Source: Trifolium pratense
Lineage: Eukaryota; Streptophyta; Magnoliopsida; Fabales; Fabaceae
Length of the DNA: 64,000 nucleotides
NCBI RefSeq assembly: GCF_020283565.1
Contig: NW_025721046.1
Coordinates: 248,001-312,000 of the forward strand
Direction: 5' to 3'
This document shows, piece by piece, positions 48,947 through 62,492 of this stretch. The translations under genes were made by a program, and so were the position numbers. The notes beneath the pieces were generated by a model. That model was given only the letters and a program-made list of their open reading frames with translations. It was not told the origin of the DNA and did no database searches. How positions within the stretch are numbered: the stretch's first letter is position 1; each line of letters opens with the position of its first letter.

Positions 48947-51403
48947 GGTGAATTCTTCGGTACACGTATTATGTGGAGGTGTACCGGTACACCGCTGAGG
49001 TGGTTAATAGGTGGCAATCATTTATTGCGGATTTTGTTTCTTTATTAAGTTTTCATCATTAAATATTACTTTTTAATATTTATAAATGTATCATTCACAT
49101 AAATATAGTCATCAATCATGTTCCAGAATAAATCAAACATGCATCAAATATTTTAATCTAGATTGTCACATTTTTTTAACAAGATTCAAATAATTTAATA
49201 TTATTTAATATCCTTTAAAATAATATAATTTTAAGTATTTGAACAACAAATGATATTTTCTAAAAAAAAAAAAACGTATGATTTAACCATTAACACATAT
49301 AATTATTTTTTTGTACAAAAAAACTTAAATTTTTTAATATACTTAAATATTTTATTGTAATAGTAAATCTAACTACTTGATATTAAACTGTTAGATTGTC
49401 GATATTTAAATTCATAAATATTTTTCATTTCAATTTGGTCAATTTAATTCCTTAGTTCTTATGATAGAATTGGTAGAGACCTAATTATCAGTTCTTGATA
49501 AATAGGTTTTTTGAGTAACAATTAATCAAACTAGTTGATATTGAGGCGTTTATATTGTCAAAAATTTGAATCATATGTGTGTCATTCCAATTAGGTGGTA
49601 TTGAATTGTTTCAGAGAAATTTGATTTCCCTAGTCACAGTTGTTATGTTTGTATCAAAATTCTTTCTGCCATCATTCCATTTCGGGTATTTACAGAAATC
49701 CTGCGAATGGTACCGCAATCTGTTTGACTAACCATTAAATTACAATTTCTAAGTATCTATTGTCCAACATCCCAATTTAGTGATTTTGAAGAAGTGGTTT
49801 ACCGAATACGAATTTTTCAAAATTTACAGTTAGACTGAAAGTTTATATCATATAAATCATCCATAAAAAAAATTTAGAAAAATTGAAAATCATTTGATAT
49901 GTTATAAACTTTCAATCCAACAGTGGATTTTGTAAAATTCGTATTCGCTATAATGTTATTCATGACAGGTCCACAATGGACCGCTTAATGAAGTGGTCCA
50001 TATTAGAATTTATCTAGATTAGAATTAGAACCCCCCAACAAACAGTCTCCTTGAGCTTAGCTCAGTTGGTAGGGACATCACATTTTAAATGCAAGAGTCG
50101 GGGTTCGAACCACGGACACTCCACTCACTCATCTTGTTAAAGTAATAAAAATAAAAATAAAGATGTAAAACAACATCCCAACTTTATTCTTTAATGTCAT
50201 TCAACATCTTTCAAAAATTAACAAAAGTTAACAAAAATTAACATCTTTCAACTTCGATCTTCTTCAAAAATACTACATTTCTAAGCAAAAATCAACATTA
50301 TCTTTCAACTTCGATTTTATTCAACGATACTACCTTTCTAAACAAAAGTTAACAACATCTTTCAACTTTGATTTATTTCAAAAATACTACCATTATAATT
50401 ATACTTACTTTCATTAAGGATTTCTAATTTTCTCAATCAAGTCGTTCAATATCACCTAATTGAAATAACAATAACTTATGAATTTAAATTTTGACAATCA
50501 AGCATTTCTAGAACAATATAAAAAGTTTATTTACAAAACTATAGCATTTTTCAAAATAAAATGAATTAAATATGAGTTTTTGAAATCAAAATATGAAGAT
50601 AAAAGTAACAAATATTTTGACTTAAAAATCACATTGAGCTTCTTATTTTTGGATAAACATTTTATAATGCTCAATACGTATTTGCAAAATTATGATAAAT
50701 ACATCAACTTAACAACATGACGATAATTGCATACATAAACAATTTGTAGGGATGAAAGCATGACATTTTTTTATGAAGACAAAAAATTAAATTTAGTAAT
50801 TTTGCAGAGAAAAAAACCTATTTAACCAATAAAATATTAGAAAACACTAAAAATTAACCTTATTACAATAATATATATAAACATATTAAGAATTATAAGT
50901 TTTTTTAAAAAATAAAATAAATGTATTTTAATAATTATATCTATTAATGATTCAACCGTAAATATATTAAACTTTATAAACTAATAATATTAAAAAATGG
51001 AAAGGTAATAATATTGAAATATTAAAATCACCATTGGATGCAATAATAATAATAATAATAAGTTGTTAAATTCATACGTTTGTTTTTTTTTTTCCAGAAA
51101 ATACCATATGTTTTTCAAAAAAAAAAAAAAATACTAAAATCATATTATTTTATAGGATATTATAATATTTGAATCTTTAAAAAAGTGAAAATTTAAGTTG
51201 GAAGATTTGATGCATGATTTATTGTGGAACATGACTAGTGATTACATTTATGTGAAAGATATATTTGCAAATATTTAAAACTAGTGTTTAATATAGAAAA
51301 TTTAATAAAGAAACAAAATCTGCATTAAATATTTGCCACTCGTTAACCACGTCAGCGGTGTACCGGTACACGTCCACATAATACGTGTACCGAAGTGTTC
51401 ACC
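48947..51403. mobile_element. Non-autonomous Mutator-like element, copy 3
   Basis: Same TIRs as copies 1 and 2. The right flank is AAAAAATAT as in the hAT, but the left flank is TTTTTATAA, so the two sides do not match. This copy was not inserted here on its own; it arrived with the block. Confidence 0.85.
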
Positions 51404-51891
51404 AAAAAATATTATTCTTTTGTGTTAATCTCAAATATGTAAAATATGTTGTAATTATACTTTCTTTTATATGTAGGATTGTGGGGAATTTATGACTTTT
51501 ACTTATATAATTATTATGAATCAAATATTTAGATGAAATTCTTAAAATTAATTACTTTTATTATAATTTAAGTATGGAGAATGTTAACTTGTGCCCTTAA
51601 GGCACATATTAAGGAAGCAAAAATAGAAATTATTAAATGCTAATTTGTGCATTTTGACTTTTGAAGCATTAAATTTCTTGTATCATTAAATGATGAATTT
51701 CTATTTTGGTATATCTTAACATGTGCCCCCTAGGGCACATGTTAACAAGACCCACCCTTTAAGTATATAAATAATATATATTATTAGTTTAAAACCATCT
51801 GATCGATCCGAAAACCTTAAACCAATAAATATTTGTGCATTTGTGGTTAAAATTGTGCCCGGGCTTAACACCATTTCTGGCTCCGCCACTG
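51404..51891. mobile_element. Right-end remnant of the hAT element in block B
   Basis: The last 488 bp of the hAT, ending CTGGCTCCGCCACTG, followed by CTAAAACT, the target duplication seen in block A. The left end of this hAT is missing, so it cannot transpose as a unit. Confidence 0.88.
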
Positions 51892-52175
51892 CTAAAACTT
51901 GTCTAGCACCGAGCTTGAGGATAGAGTATAAGGGTTTGAAAGAGATGAGAGCTCGAACCATGCGAGAGAGAGAGGAGTCTCTCCAGTCCATTTGGGTTGA
52001 ACTAAGTTTCCTTGTCCATAACTGCTAACTTGAAGGGAGGTGTTGTTGTGTCGGAGGAGGAGGCCGCTGCTTGAATTGCCAAGTGACGCCGTGTTGGTGT
52101 CTGTGCCGTTGCGGTGGCGATGCCGTGCGGATTGATTAATGAAGAGAGGTTCTGAAGTGGGGAGGAAAGAGCCAT
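51892..52175 (-). pseudogene. Duplicated exon 1 of the methyltransferase pseudogene
   Basis: This matches 12307-12590: the same ATG (52175), transit-peptide-like MALSSPLQNL start and the same two frameshifts. The lesions therefore predate the duplication. No later exons follow, because hAT and MULE sequence and then unrelated DNA replace them. Confidence 0.85.
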
Positions 52176-53115
52176 TGTGTGTGTGTGTGTGAGACTGGTA
52201 CAGACAGTGGCAACCACAAACACATCCTATGTCTAGGTAATGGATAAAGGCAAATTCTAGCGTGAGGCCACAAAATTGGCCTCTCATTGATAAGATGGCC
52301 ACCGTGGCCAATAGAAAAGTATGTATACCGTATACTTGTTCAAATGCCACATAGGATTATATGGTACATATTATTTATTATGCATCTTCATGTCCATTAA
52401 TATTGTAAATAAGTCCCTATGATATTAAAAGTTACATAATTATCTCGATCTTTATATTGTTTTATTAATTTTAGTTGTTATTGTTAAAATCAATTGAAAC
52501 AATATCACAACAACATCATCATTTTCTGTTCAAACAAATTGCTTATTTCATTCCTATTAAAAAATAAAAAATAATCTCTTCTTCTTCCAATATAATGTTC
52601 ACAAATAAATCAAAAAAAAAAAAAAAAAAACTTCTTCCTCATCCTGATTGATCGGATCTGATTTATTAAAAGAAGTTCATGGTGTAGATGGTTGAAGGTA
52701 GTGGCTGGAGTTTTTCTTGACTTGAGTTATCTTTTCATGAAAAACACGTAAAAAAAAAAAATACGAAAATAATAGATCTGAGTTAATTATCAATCGATAA
52801 AATGAATAGATCTGGATTTAACGTTGAAAAATAAGAACAAACATACCACTTCATCAACGAATTTGTTGATGTTCGCGTAACTGCCTTGCTAAACTGTTAA
52901 GTTTTTGAAAATTTTAATTTTAGGTTTTTTGTTTTAGACCATTTGAATCAAAATTAAAATCATAAGTGTATTGTAAATGGTTTTTGTGATGTTTCTGGAT
53001 AATTAATTGTTATTTTCGCCGTTTAAATGGACATGATACTGTCGGGTTTTAAGCTTGGATCGCGGTTCTGAAACTGGTTTGAATTGACCCCGACTGAAGA
53101 TTGAAGATGATGTTA

Positions 53116-53151
<36 letters not shown>

Positions 53152-55875
53152 TTATCAAGGCTGATTTAATATATATCATATGACGCAAGAAATGTTAATG
53201 ATTTATTCACATGTCCGAGTGGTAGAAGTTTTTATCTCTATATAGCACGTGTGCGAGTTCGATACCTGTTCACAACATTTTGTGATTTTTTTTTTAAATT
53301 GCCTTGAAATTCAAGGCAGAAAAGGAAAAAGTACAGATGAAGAGAGTCTCGAACCCATGACCTACTAACTTGGCTGTATTCATTTATGTGAGTTTTTTCC
53401 CACCTTATGAATATATGTTTGTTTCTGAACTTTTAGGATTAATACACTATATTGTCTTTTTTTTAAAAAAAAAATAATATTTGTCATTTTAAACATGTAA
53501 TTATATGGATTAAAATGAATTGTGTAATGTTTAGACAACTTAATTATTTTGAATCAAATGTTAATATAATTTATATTTGATTAGGGAGTACATGTATCAT
53601 CTTTAATTACATAAAATTATTCTAAAACACTATTAAGTGTGGTAGTTGACTAATTGTTATAATTTGAAGTTAATGTTTTAAAAACTATACAAATAAAGTA
53701 AAATTTAAAAATAAGACATAATTTGATTTAAGATTATACTCCGGTTCAACTGAATCACTATTAATCATAGTATTTGATTATGGATTATACTTCGGTTCAA
53801 AATTATTATTAACCCTAGTTTTTTACTACGAGTTATACTCCGGTTGAAGTTTATGACTTAAAAATTATATAAATAACGTAAAATTTAAAAATAAATTATT
53901 ATTTGACTTAAGTTCTAACTCCAAATCAACTTGAACACTATTGACCCAACTTTTAGACAAACATCGTGACCCTTTCATTAAAATTATGTTTCCGATAAGA
54001 CTATAATTACGATATGTCTACATATTTGGAGTCCGGTGATCAAAATTCTTTTTCTCATTTGTTTGTTAGTCTAATTAGGTGATATTGAACGATCGAATTG
54101 ATAAAATTCGAAATCTTCAGTCGGAATAGGTAGTTTTAGTCCAGCTTTATGACCCTTTCATTATAACTAGGTATCTGGTGAGACTGTTATTACAACCAGT
54201 CTATACATTTGGAACCCGAAGATCAAAATTTTTTTTCTCATTTGTTTGTTAGTCCAATTAGGTGATATTCAACGGTCAGATTGATGAAATTCGAAATCTT
54301 TCATAAAATCGGTAGGTTTAGACAAACTTCATGCCCTTTCGTTAAAATTAGGTTTGAGACTGTATATACATTTCGAGTTCAATGTTCCAAATTCTTTTTC
54401 TCATTTGTTTGTTAATCCAATTAGGTGATATTGAACGGGTAAAATGAGACTAGGTTTAGACAAACTTCATGACTCTTTCGTTATTAAAACTAGGTTTCGA
54501 TGAGAATGTTATTACGATCTGCAGGGCCGGCCCAAGGATAAAGCGGCCCAAGCCCTAGCTTTAGGCTCCAAAAACAATTTATGTTTGACAAATATATATA
54601 TATACATATGTAGGCCTCCGTCACAAATTGTAAAGCGCTATATAGTCCATTTGGTGGCGTGTTTCGTTTCATATTGGCAGGATGGTGTGTTCTATCCCTG
54701 CCAAAGCCTGTTGATGGTTATTTTAGCTTTTCTTTTCACAGTTTTTTTCTCCCTTATTTTTTATAATGTTCTAACTGTTTTTTCTTTTCAAACAAATTGC
54801 AAAAGTTATTGGTCTTTACCATAATATAAAATGAGAATACAAAATATAACTACTAATTTTAGTTTGATTTTCTATTTGTACCAATTTGTTCTTAATAATT
54901 TTTTAAATATTTTATTTAAATTTAATTACATACAACCTAAATATTGAATATGAAATATAGATAAATTAAAATAAATTAAAATGAATAAAAATAATATTTT
55001 TAATTTTGTACATATTTTAGAAGTAGTTTCTAATAGTATATTTTATTTTTATTATAAATATAATCGATATATTTTTAACTTTCTTACCAAAAATTGTTTA
55101 TTTATTTATTTTTAAATATAAATTTTATGTTTTTCTTTCGTACAATATTTTTTGGGAACTATTAATGCACAACAACTTATTTTACTTTCTCTCTATCACA
55201 TATAGTACGTTGGGAACCCCGTCAACCCACACAGGTAGTGGACATTAGTATTTGGAATATGAGCATTCATTTACTAATCAATATTTGAATTTATTTATTT
55301 ATTTAAAAAATGAAATATAGAGAATTAAAATCGAAAATGACACTAAATACCATCAAATTAGAGATTTTAACATGTTTATTGTGGATTTTAAATACGTCCA
55401 GTTTCAGCCGAATTATAACCATCAGTCAAACCGGAATATAATCTTACATTTTTTTAAATTTTTTTATTTATTTATATAATTATTTTTAATTCATTAACTT
55501 CAGTCGAAGTTTAACCTTCAGTCAAAAACTAGGGTTAATAGTGATTCAATTAAACTGGAGTATAATATTTCGTCAAAGTATAGGGTTAATAGTCCTTCAG
55601 TTGAACTGGAGTATAATCTTAGTTTATTTTTAAATTTACTTTATTTATATAATTTTTTTAATTCATTAACTTTAGTCAAAATTTAACCCTCAGTCAAAGA
55701 CTAAGGTTAATAGTGCTTCAATTTGAACCGGAGTATAATATTTCGTCAAAGTATAGGGTTAATAAAGCTTCAATTGACCCGGGGGTATAATCTTACTTTA
55801 TTTTTAAAATTTACTTTATTTGTATATATATTTTTTAATTCATTAACTTCAGTCGAAGTTTAACCCTCAGTCAAA
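52176..55875. other. Block B copy of the 12.6-16.3 kb repeat region
   Basis: Contains the (TG)n run, the truncated GGCAAATTCTAG end (about 52249), the TA tract (53118-53149), the ~190-bp tandem units (about 53945-54515) and the ~175-bp units (55410-55875). No genes are present. Confidence 0.85.
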
Positions 55876-58189
55876 CACTACTAGAAAAAAATTCATTTGG
55901 GACGGAAAAATATGTCACACAATAGTTGAAAATTCCGTCCCAAAATATTTTTGGGACGGAATTTGTGACAAAAATATTTCGTCGCAATTCGCTCGTTGCA
56001 ATTCATTTGGGACGGAATATTTAATTCCGTCGCATATTTGGGACAGAATTTGGGACAGAAATTAATAATTTTTTTTGAAGGATTCTTTCAATCCGTCCCT
56101 AAATTCGTGACGGATTTAAAATTTCCGTCGCAATTTTTATATAGCTTTTCTATGAAATTAATTTTTTTATAAACATCAATAATTACAAAATAATGATTAA
56201 TAAAAATTCATATATGTTAATCAAGTCTGAATAACAAAAAAAAAGTTGATCATAAACGCAAAGCTTTTATATTTCATTAAATTAAACCCACAACAATATC
56301 CAACAACAATTACACCAATGGAAGAACTGTTACATAAAAATTCAAGACAAATAAAGTACAATATTTTGCACAGATCTATACAAACTATACTTGAACCAAG
56401 AAAAACTTGATGTTCTTCCTTCTATAAGAATAGTAGACAAGTTGATGGAATCACATATGAACAATGGTTGATTGTGAGATTTCCTTTGATAAAATCATCA
56501 TGTGGTTTGTGAAATGTCCTAAGAAACAAAAAAAGCAAAGTTATGTTATGATTATGAAAATACAAGAATTAAGTAGTGAGCGAAAGTCATGAAGACCACA
56601 CAAAACCAAGAAACATTGAACTTAGAATCATACCCATGCTTATCCAAGTTTGTGTAAATACAAATATCATAACTTAAGACACACACACCCCTTGACTACT
56701 GTTGTAGAGAAAGTTGTCAAGAGTTATTCCTATTCATGGCTACTACAACTACAATTGCCTTGAGTTTGTCTTTGTGTTAATTACCGAGATTCACATGATT
56801 TTGAACATTGTATAAATATCTTATTGAAGAAGACATTGATGGATGAATAAAAAGGAATGGTTTTGAACTTTCAACAAATGTTGGAAGAACCATTAAGAAT
56901 TTGAATCAAAATTCCAATTATCTTTGTATACTATGAAAAACAAGGAATGAGCTTATAATTCCAAATGCATGCACAACAATATAATTATTTGTGCTTTCAT
57001 TCTCTTTATACAAACACTTAAGATCCATAGAAATTTAAACAATCAAATTAACAAATGAGGAAAACACAGACCATTAAAATGAAGTCTCAAATTAAAAGGG
57101 TAAGTGTTCATATTCAATATCCCACCATGAATGAAGATTCAATTGACAAAATACATACATAGCTAAACTTAAGCCCAATTTAATTTTCCAATTTTTTGAG
57201 CAATTGACTAAATTATTTAAGGACTAAGGAGCTTATAGATATAATAAAATAACCAGAATCATCAACTAGAAATTATGCATATTGGCAAAACTAATTTGAG
57301 CAAAACAAAAGAGTATTATGACTTAGGGAATGCAAAATTGTACCTGAAAGTTTTGCCATAATCACCAAAGACAAATCCTACTACTCATTGTCGTCTGTTC
57401 AATGGGGAAATCCTTACAAAGTCATAAAAGGATAAACATGAAAGGATATGCATTGCAGAGATACACAACAATATATTATATATAAAAATTTAAAAATACA
57501 GAAAAATTATCACAACCTTCTTTTGGTTTGCCAGCAACAGGAGGAACGAAAAGCACCGCCAGAAATAGGAAGCTGAGACGCAAGGAGCAACGTCGCAGAC
57601 ACGCCGGAGACACGGAAGGAGAACGACTAGGATGATAAATCAAAACAACATCAGTTAGATCTAAGAATAGAAACAATCAAACAAGTAGAAGAAATCAAAA
57701 CACAGATTGAAATCGAGAATTGTTGAAGATTGCTAGTAAATCTAGAAGAAACAACAAATTTATCAACACATGGAGGAATGGAGAGATGGAGGAGTGGGAT
57801 GAAGCTTGAGGCGGAAAAAGGAGCGATGCAGATCTAGAACTCAGGTGACGGCGGCGCGAGAGAGGTACTTAGGGTTCTCACTTATCTCGTGTTCTATCCT
57901 CTGAAAAGTTAAAAGAAAATTACAAGAAGAAGAAATTTAATACTTGGACTGAAAAAAATAAAACTGATTTGAGACGGAAAACATACTTTCATCTTAAATT
58001 TGGGACAGAAATATAAATTCTGTCACGAGATTGAGACAGAAATAATTTATGTCGCAAGATAATATATATCCTTTAGAAAAAACGTTGGGGACAGAATATT
58101 GTCGCAAATTCCGTCCCAATTATATTGTTTTGTGACGAAAAAATATTCCGTCCCAAAATTCCGTCCTAATCTGAATTTTTCTAGTAGTG
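55876..58189. mobile_element. Non-autonomous CACTA element, copy B
   Basis: Identical ends and AAA duplication to the copy at 16291-18604, at the same relative position. It was copied with the block, not by a separate transposition. One visible difference is CTCGTTGCAATT near 55990. Confidence 0.88.
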
Positions 58190-58640
58190 AAAGATTAGGG
58201 TTAACAGTGCTACAATTTGAACCTGAGTATAATATTCCGTCAAAGTCTAGGGTTAATATTGTTTCTATTAAACCGGAATATAATCTTACATTATTTTTAA
58301 ATTTTACTTTATTTATATAATTTTTTTAATTCATTAACTTCAATCGAAGTTTAACCCTCAGTCAAAGACTAAGGTTAATAGTGTTTCAACTGGATCGGAG
58401 TATAATATTCCGTCAAAGTATAAGGTTAATAAATAATGCTTCAGTTGAATCAGAGTATAATCTTACTTTATTTTTAAACTTTACTTTCTTTATATGATTT
58501 TTAATTCATTAGCTTCAACCAGAATATAACCCTCAGTCAAAGACTAGGGTTAACAGTGCTTCAGTTGAATTAGAATATACCCTCAAAAAAAGATTAGGGG
58601 TAATAGTATTTCAGTTGAATCAGAGTATAATCATTGGGTT
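58190..58640. repeat. Tandem repeat continuing past block B
   Basis: Units of about 175 bp with GAGTATAAT, CAGTCAAAGACTAGGG and AATTCATTAACTTCAA continue the array seen at 55410-55875 on the other side of the CACTA. The first about 110 bp are shared with block A; the rest is unique to this locus. Confidence 0.75.
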
Positions 58641-60861
58641 CAATATATTAAATTATTAATAATATCACAAACATGATTTTAAATTTTTAAATTCTACACC
58701 CTAAATATATAACCTTCTTAAGATCTTTCTTTATCTTTTTTATAAGCATTTTTTAAATTTCTAGGAGCATTATTTATTTTTTTCTCAAACAAAACCCTAA
58801 TAATATATTCAATTAATTTTAATCTCTGTAGGGATGATTGCAACACAATTAAATAGAAATATGTATGTATCGAGTGCTTAATTAAACAAGAAACATTTAC
58901 ATGCAAGTTGGCAAGTGTTGGTGATTTGTAACTATGCGTTCTCTGTTCGAATCATGCTTGTGCCATAGTTTCCATTTTAATTTTTCGCTGTACTTTTATC
59001 AACGCTGTTTAAAAAATTATAATTCGCAAAATGATTCCAATTTGAAGTGAACCCACCACTGCTTTGCAAGGGCAAGACACACCAACCGCTACGACATCGG
59101 AACTTTTTGTTTTTATCCTCGCATCATGTAATATTTATAAAGATAGCGTTAATATATTAAATTAAGCATCATCTCCAACCTTCAGCCGGGTCACACCGAC
59201 CCGGTTTCAGACCCGCAGTACCAGTCTCGATTCCAGTAAACGCAGAAATCCAAATTAAAACTTCAATTATATTTTGAATCTAGAATCGATTTTGTATGAC
59301 AAATTTTTTTTGGTTACACTTGGATGACAAATTTAAACATAGATATTTTTTACTTTTCACAATTGGAGAAGAAACCAAATAGTTGAGTTCACTCGCGTTT
59401 GGGGCTACAGATCTGGGATTTGCTTTTGCAATTATCCATACATCAAAGGAATGAAGATCTAGAATGCGTTTGGAGAAAAATCGCATATCTAGAATAGTGG
59501 TAGTAATTTCCAGAAAATTTAATGTTAAGGTTGTTGTTGTTCAATGAAAATGGATGATCTGGATGGTGAATGATGAACACATGAAGAATGGAGAACACAA
59601 ATAATGAGAAAATTTGGATTTTAAAAAGACAAATTAAAAGTTGGATATTAGTTATATGATTTAAATCTAAATAAAATAAGTTTTAATTATTAAAATAATT
59701 TCAACTAAAAGAAGGAGCGTGCAATAAGTAAAACTTTTATTAAAAAGACTTACCATAAACTTTCATTACATCGTAGAGCTGATGTGACATCACTTAGAAT
59801 TCTATTGGGCAATTAAATTGACCTCATTAGTGAGACTAATTTTATGGTCTCACGCCGGAAGCACCCAATGGATAATGGTAATAGTTTGGACAAAATCTTA
59901 CTCGCCAATAGTATACTTCCACGTGGAATATTAAAATAAATTGTAATATCATCTCTAACGATTTTCCATTTATATAATACTTCATCCCTTTTTTTCATTT
60001 TTTTTTACCAAAACAAAATTAATGCATTTCATTATAATAAAAAAATTAAATTAAATCTATGGAAACTAACTCAAAAATTTGCAACCATAGCAAAAGTATG
60101 AGCAACTGACACTTCTAAAATATACGTCATTTTAGTAATAGTTTTACTTAATAAATTTTGCTTATTAGCCAAGTTAATAGAACTAATTTACTTCATTTCC
60201 TTAATTTTGTCTTTTGTACGTCTAACTGTCTGAACAAGTAGAAATGTGCCCTTTTTAGGCCCTTTTGAATGACTTACCGGCTAAAGCATTATGTGAGGGC
60301 AAAGGGAGAGTCTCTTTAATGAAGGATAAGTGCTTAATGAAGGCCAAACACTATCTATCACTAACATCATGGTGATGGGTTTTTCGATATGATCCGAATC
60401 CTCAGCAGCGGCGACCTCTGCTGCGGCGCCTGCTGCTGGATCCTGACCCTTGATTTAATCTAGCATCTAGGTCCCTATTAATACATATTAATCCTGATGC
60501 ATGTAATTAAACTGTTACGCTTGCCAAGCCAAACAGAATACGCGCTATTATTTATTGTTATGCTAAATCTATGTTATACCCAGCGCTTAGCTTAACGATC
60601 ATATCCGGATGGTACTGTCATCATATATCAAAAACGCAAATTGCCCTCGACTCAATAACAAATTTGTTGTTGTTGAAGTTTAATATCATAGAGAAGTGAT
60701 GTATTGTTGTTGTATATGATATTAATAATGCGTTTAATATCTTTTTTGATTGTGCTTCAAAAAAAAATCCCAATTGATTGATTGTGCTGAATCAGAACTA
60801 CCCAGTTTTTGATCTTGTTCATTAACGGCGAAGCCATTATAGGAGTTAGTATAGTTATAAA
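58641..60861. other. Intergenic DNA, no gene recognised
   Basis: Short open frames at 58718, 59280 and 59813 show no family resemblance. tRNA-like fragments with a TGTTCGAATCA-type box lie near 58906-58975. There are two GC-rich islets in AT-rich DNA, near 59180-59230 (GACCCGGTTTCAGACCCG) and 60400-60450 (GCAGCGGCGACCTCTGCTG). Nothing firm can be said about them. Confidence 0.45.
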
Positions 60862-61008
60862 TGTAAAACTATTCAAAAAGGAGGCTAGGGTTTTCCATTA
60901 CAATAAACCAAAAAGTCATATAGAATAATAGATACAATAGAGTAGATAAACTAGTAATTATGAAAGACTAAACTACCCTTACAATAATAATATAATTATT
61001 ATCTAACA
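60862..61008 (-). repeat. 147-bp LTR of a Ty1/copia fragment (3' LTR)
   Basis: On the minus strand it runs TGTTAGATAATAATT...AGTTTTACA and is preceded by the polypurine tract TTTGAGGGGAGA. An inverted copy, slightly diverged, is at 62121-62267. Confidence 0.85.
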
Positions 61009-61021
61009 TCTCCCCTCAAAC

Positions 61022-62098
61022 TCACGATGTGTTAACATGAAGCATCAAGAGTTTGTCAATTAAGAAACGAAAACGCTTAGTAGAATGCGTCTTCGTGAAC
61101 AAATCAGCAATCTGCAAGGAGGAAGAAATAAACGGCAAAGTAATGGTACCATGTTGAAGATGGTGACGTGTGAAGTGACAATCAATCTCAATGTGTTTGG
61201 TACGTTCATGAAAGACAGAGTTGTGCGCAATTTGAATGGCACTCTTGTTATCACAGTACATAGGGGTTGGTTCATAAAGAGGCACACCCATATCACAAAG
61301 TAACCAACGCAACCAAACTATTTCAGTAGTGGTAGATGCCATAGCACGATACTCAGCTTCTGTAGAAGAGCGGGAAACGATGTCTTGTTTCTTACTCTTC
61401 CAAGAGATGAGAGAATCTCCAAGAAAAATACAAAAGCCTGTGGTAGACTTACGGTCAGTAGGATTACCAGCCCAATCAGCATCAGAGTAAGCACGTAACT
61501 CTAAGGAAGAGGATGACGGAAACAAAAGACTCTGAAATTGAGTTCCCCGAAGATAACGGAGAATACGAAGCACGGCTGCCCAATGTATTGTAGTGGGAGA
61601 AACAACAAACTGACTAACGACATGCACTGCATGAGCAATATCAGGACTAGTAATAGTAAGGTATACCAAGCTTCCAACCAAAGTACGGTACAAAGTAGGA
61701 TCCGGTAGAGGAATCCCATCAGAGGGAACATATTTCACATTCAACTCTAAAGGACTATCTACTGCTCGAGTATCAGAGAGACGAGCTTGCTCAAGAATGT
61801 TTGCAATGTACTTGGATTGAGATAAGAGATAGCCCTTAGGAGAATAAGCAACTTCAATCCCTAAGAAGCAGCGAAGAGGGCCTAAATCCTTCATCTCAAA
61901 TCTTTTAGCTAACTGTAATTTCAACTCATTAATTCCATCAACATCATCACCTGTAATAATCATATCATCAACATATAAAGAGAGTATAATACGACCATGA
62001 TAAGTTGTCCTAACAAATAAAGCTGAATCGTGATCACTAGAGCAGAATCCAAGAGATCTAATCACAGTAGAAAACTTCTCATACCAAGTACATTGCAA
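61022..62098 (-). pseudogene. Ty1/copia pol fragment: end of RT and RNase H
   Basis: 358 codons remain open. The RT motif YVDD is at about 42-45, followed by GPLRCFLGIEV and the RNase H stretches AYSDADWAGN, SSTEAEYRAM and YCDNKSA. It ends with ADLFTK. Gag, protease, integrase and the first part of RT are absent: the sequence stops near 62099-62120, where an LTR in the opposite orientation begins. It belongs to a different copia lineage from the 28-39 kb element (short LTRs, no third ORF) and cannot be functional alone. Confidence 0.9.
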
Positions 62099-62120
62099 AC
62101 ATTCTTGAGAAAAACATTCT

Positions 62121-62492
62121 TGTTAGATAATAATTATATTATTATTGTAAGGGTAGTTTAGTCTTTCATAATTACTAGTTTATATACTCTATTGTATCTA
62201 TTATTCTATATGACTTTTTGGTTTATTGTAATGGAAAACCCTAGCCTCTTTTTGAATAGTTTTAACATGGTATCAGAGCCGGGTTAAGGACTGCAATGTG
62301 GGCATTTGACCCAGGACCACGCTAGGCGTGAGGGTGGGTGTTGAATATGTTGTTGAATATGTTGTTGTGTTGTTGGAGATTGTTTGAAGTCCCACATTGC
62401 TTAGGTTCCCGGGATGTGAAATGTATAAATATGTGAGGGCAACCTCACCCTTTGAGCTAACTTTTGGGGTTGAGATCCAAGCATATTTAACA
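62121..62492 (+). mobile_element. Chimeric short LTR element: copia LTR, PBS, TRIM-like internal part and LTR
   Basis: 62121-62267 is a plus-oriented 147-bp LTR (TGTTAGATAATAATT...TTTTAACA) like that at 60862. It is followed directly by the PBS TGGTATCAGAGC (62268-62279). About 60 bp later a purine stretch (GTGAGGGTGGG) precedes 62339-62492, a different TG...CA unit with 'gaagtcccacattgc' and 'ttttggggttgag'. That text is typical of legume TRIM elements. The two LTR-like units do not match each other, so this is a chimera or two overlapping elements. Confidence 0.55.

Larger units (their letters stand above)
48947..58298. repeat. Segmental duplication, block B (9.35 kb)
   Basis: Copy of 9362-18713 in the same orientation at an offset of 39585. 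The left edge is exactly the first base of the MULE inverted repeat (GGTGAATTC...). The 672 bp of hAT that precede the MULE in block A are absent. On the right, block B continues smoothly into more of the same tandem repeat, so its right side is the less disturbed one. It carries methyltransferase exon 1 without the other exons. Confidence 0.92.

Noticed and set aside
48947..51403. Third MULE as an independent insertion
   Set aside because: The flanks do not match as a target duplication, and the right flank is the hAT interior, so it came with the duplicated block.
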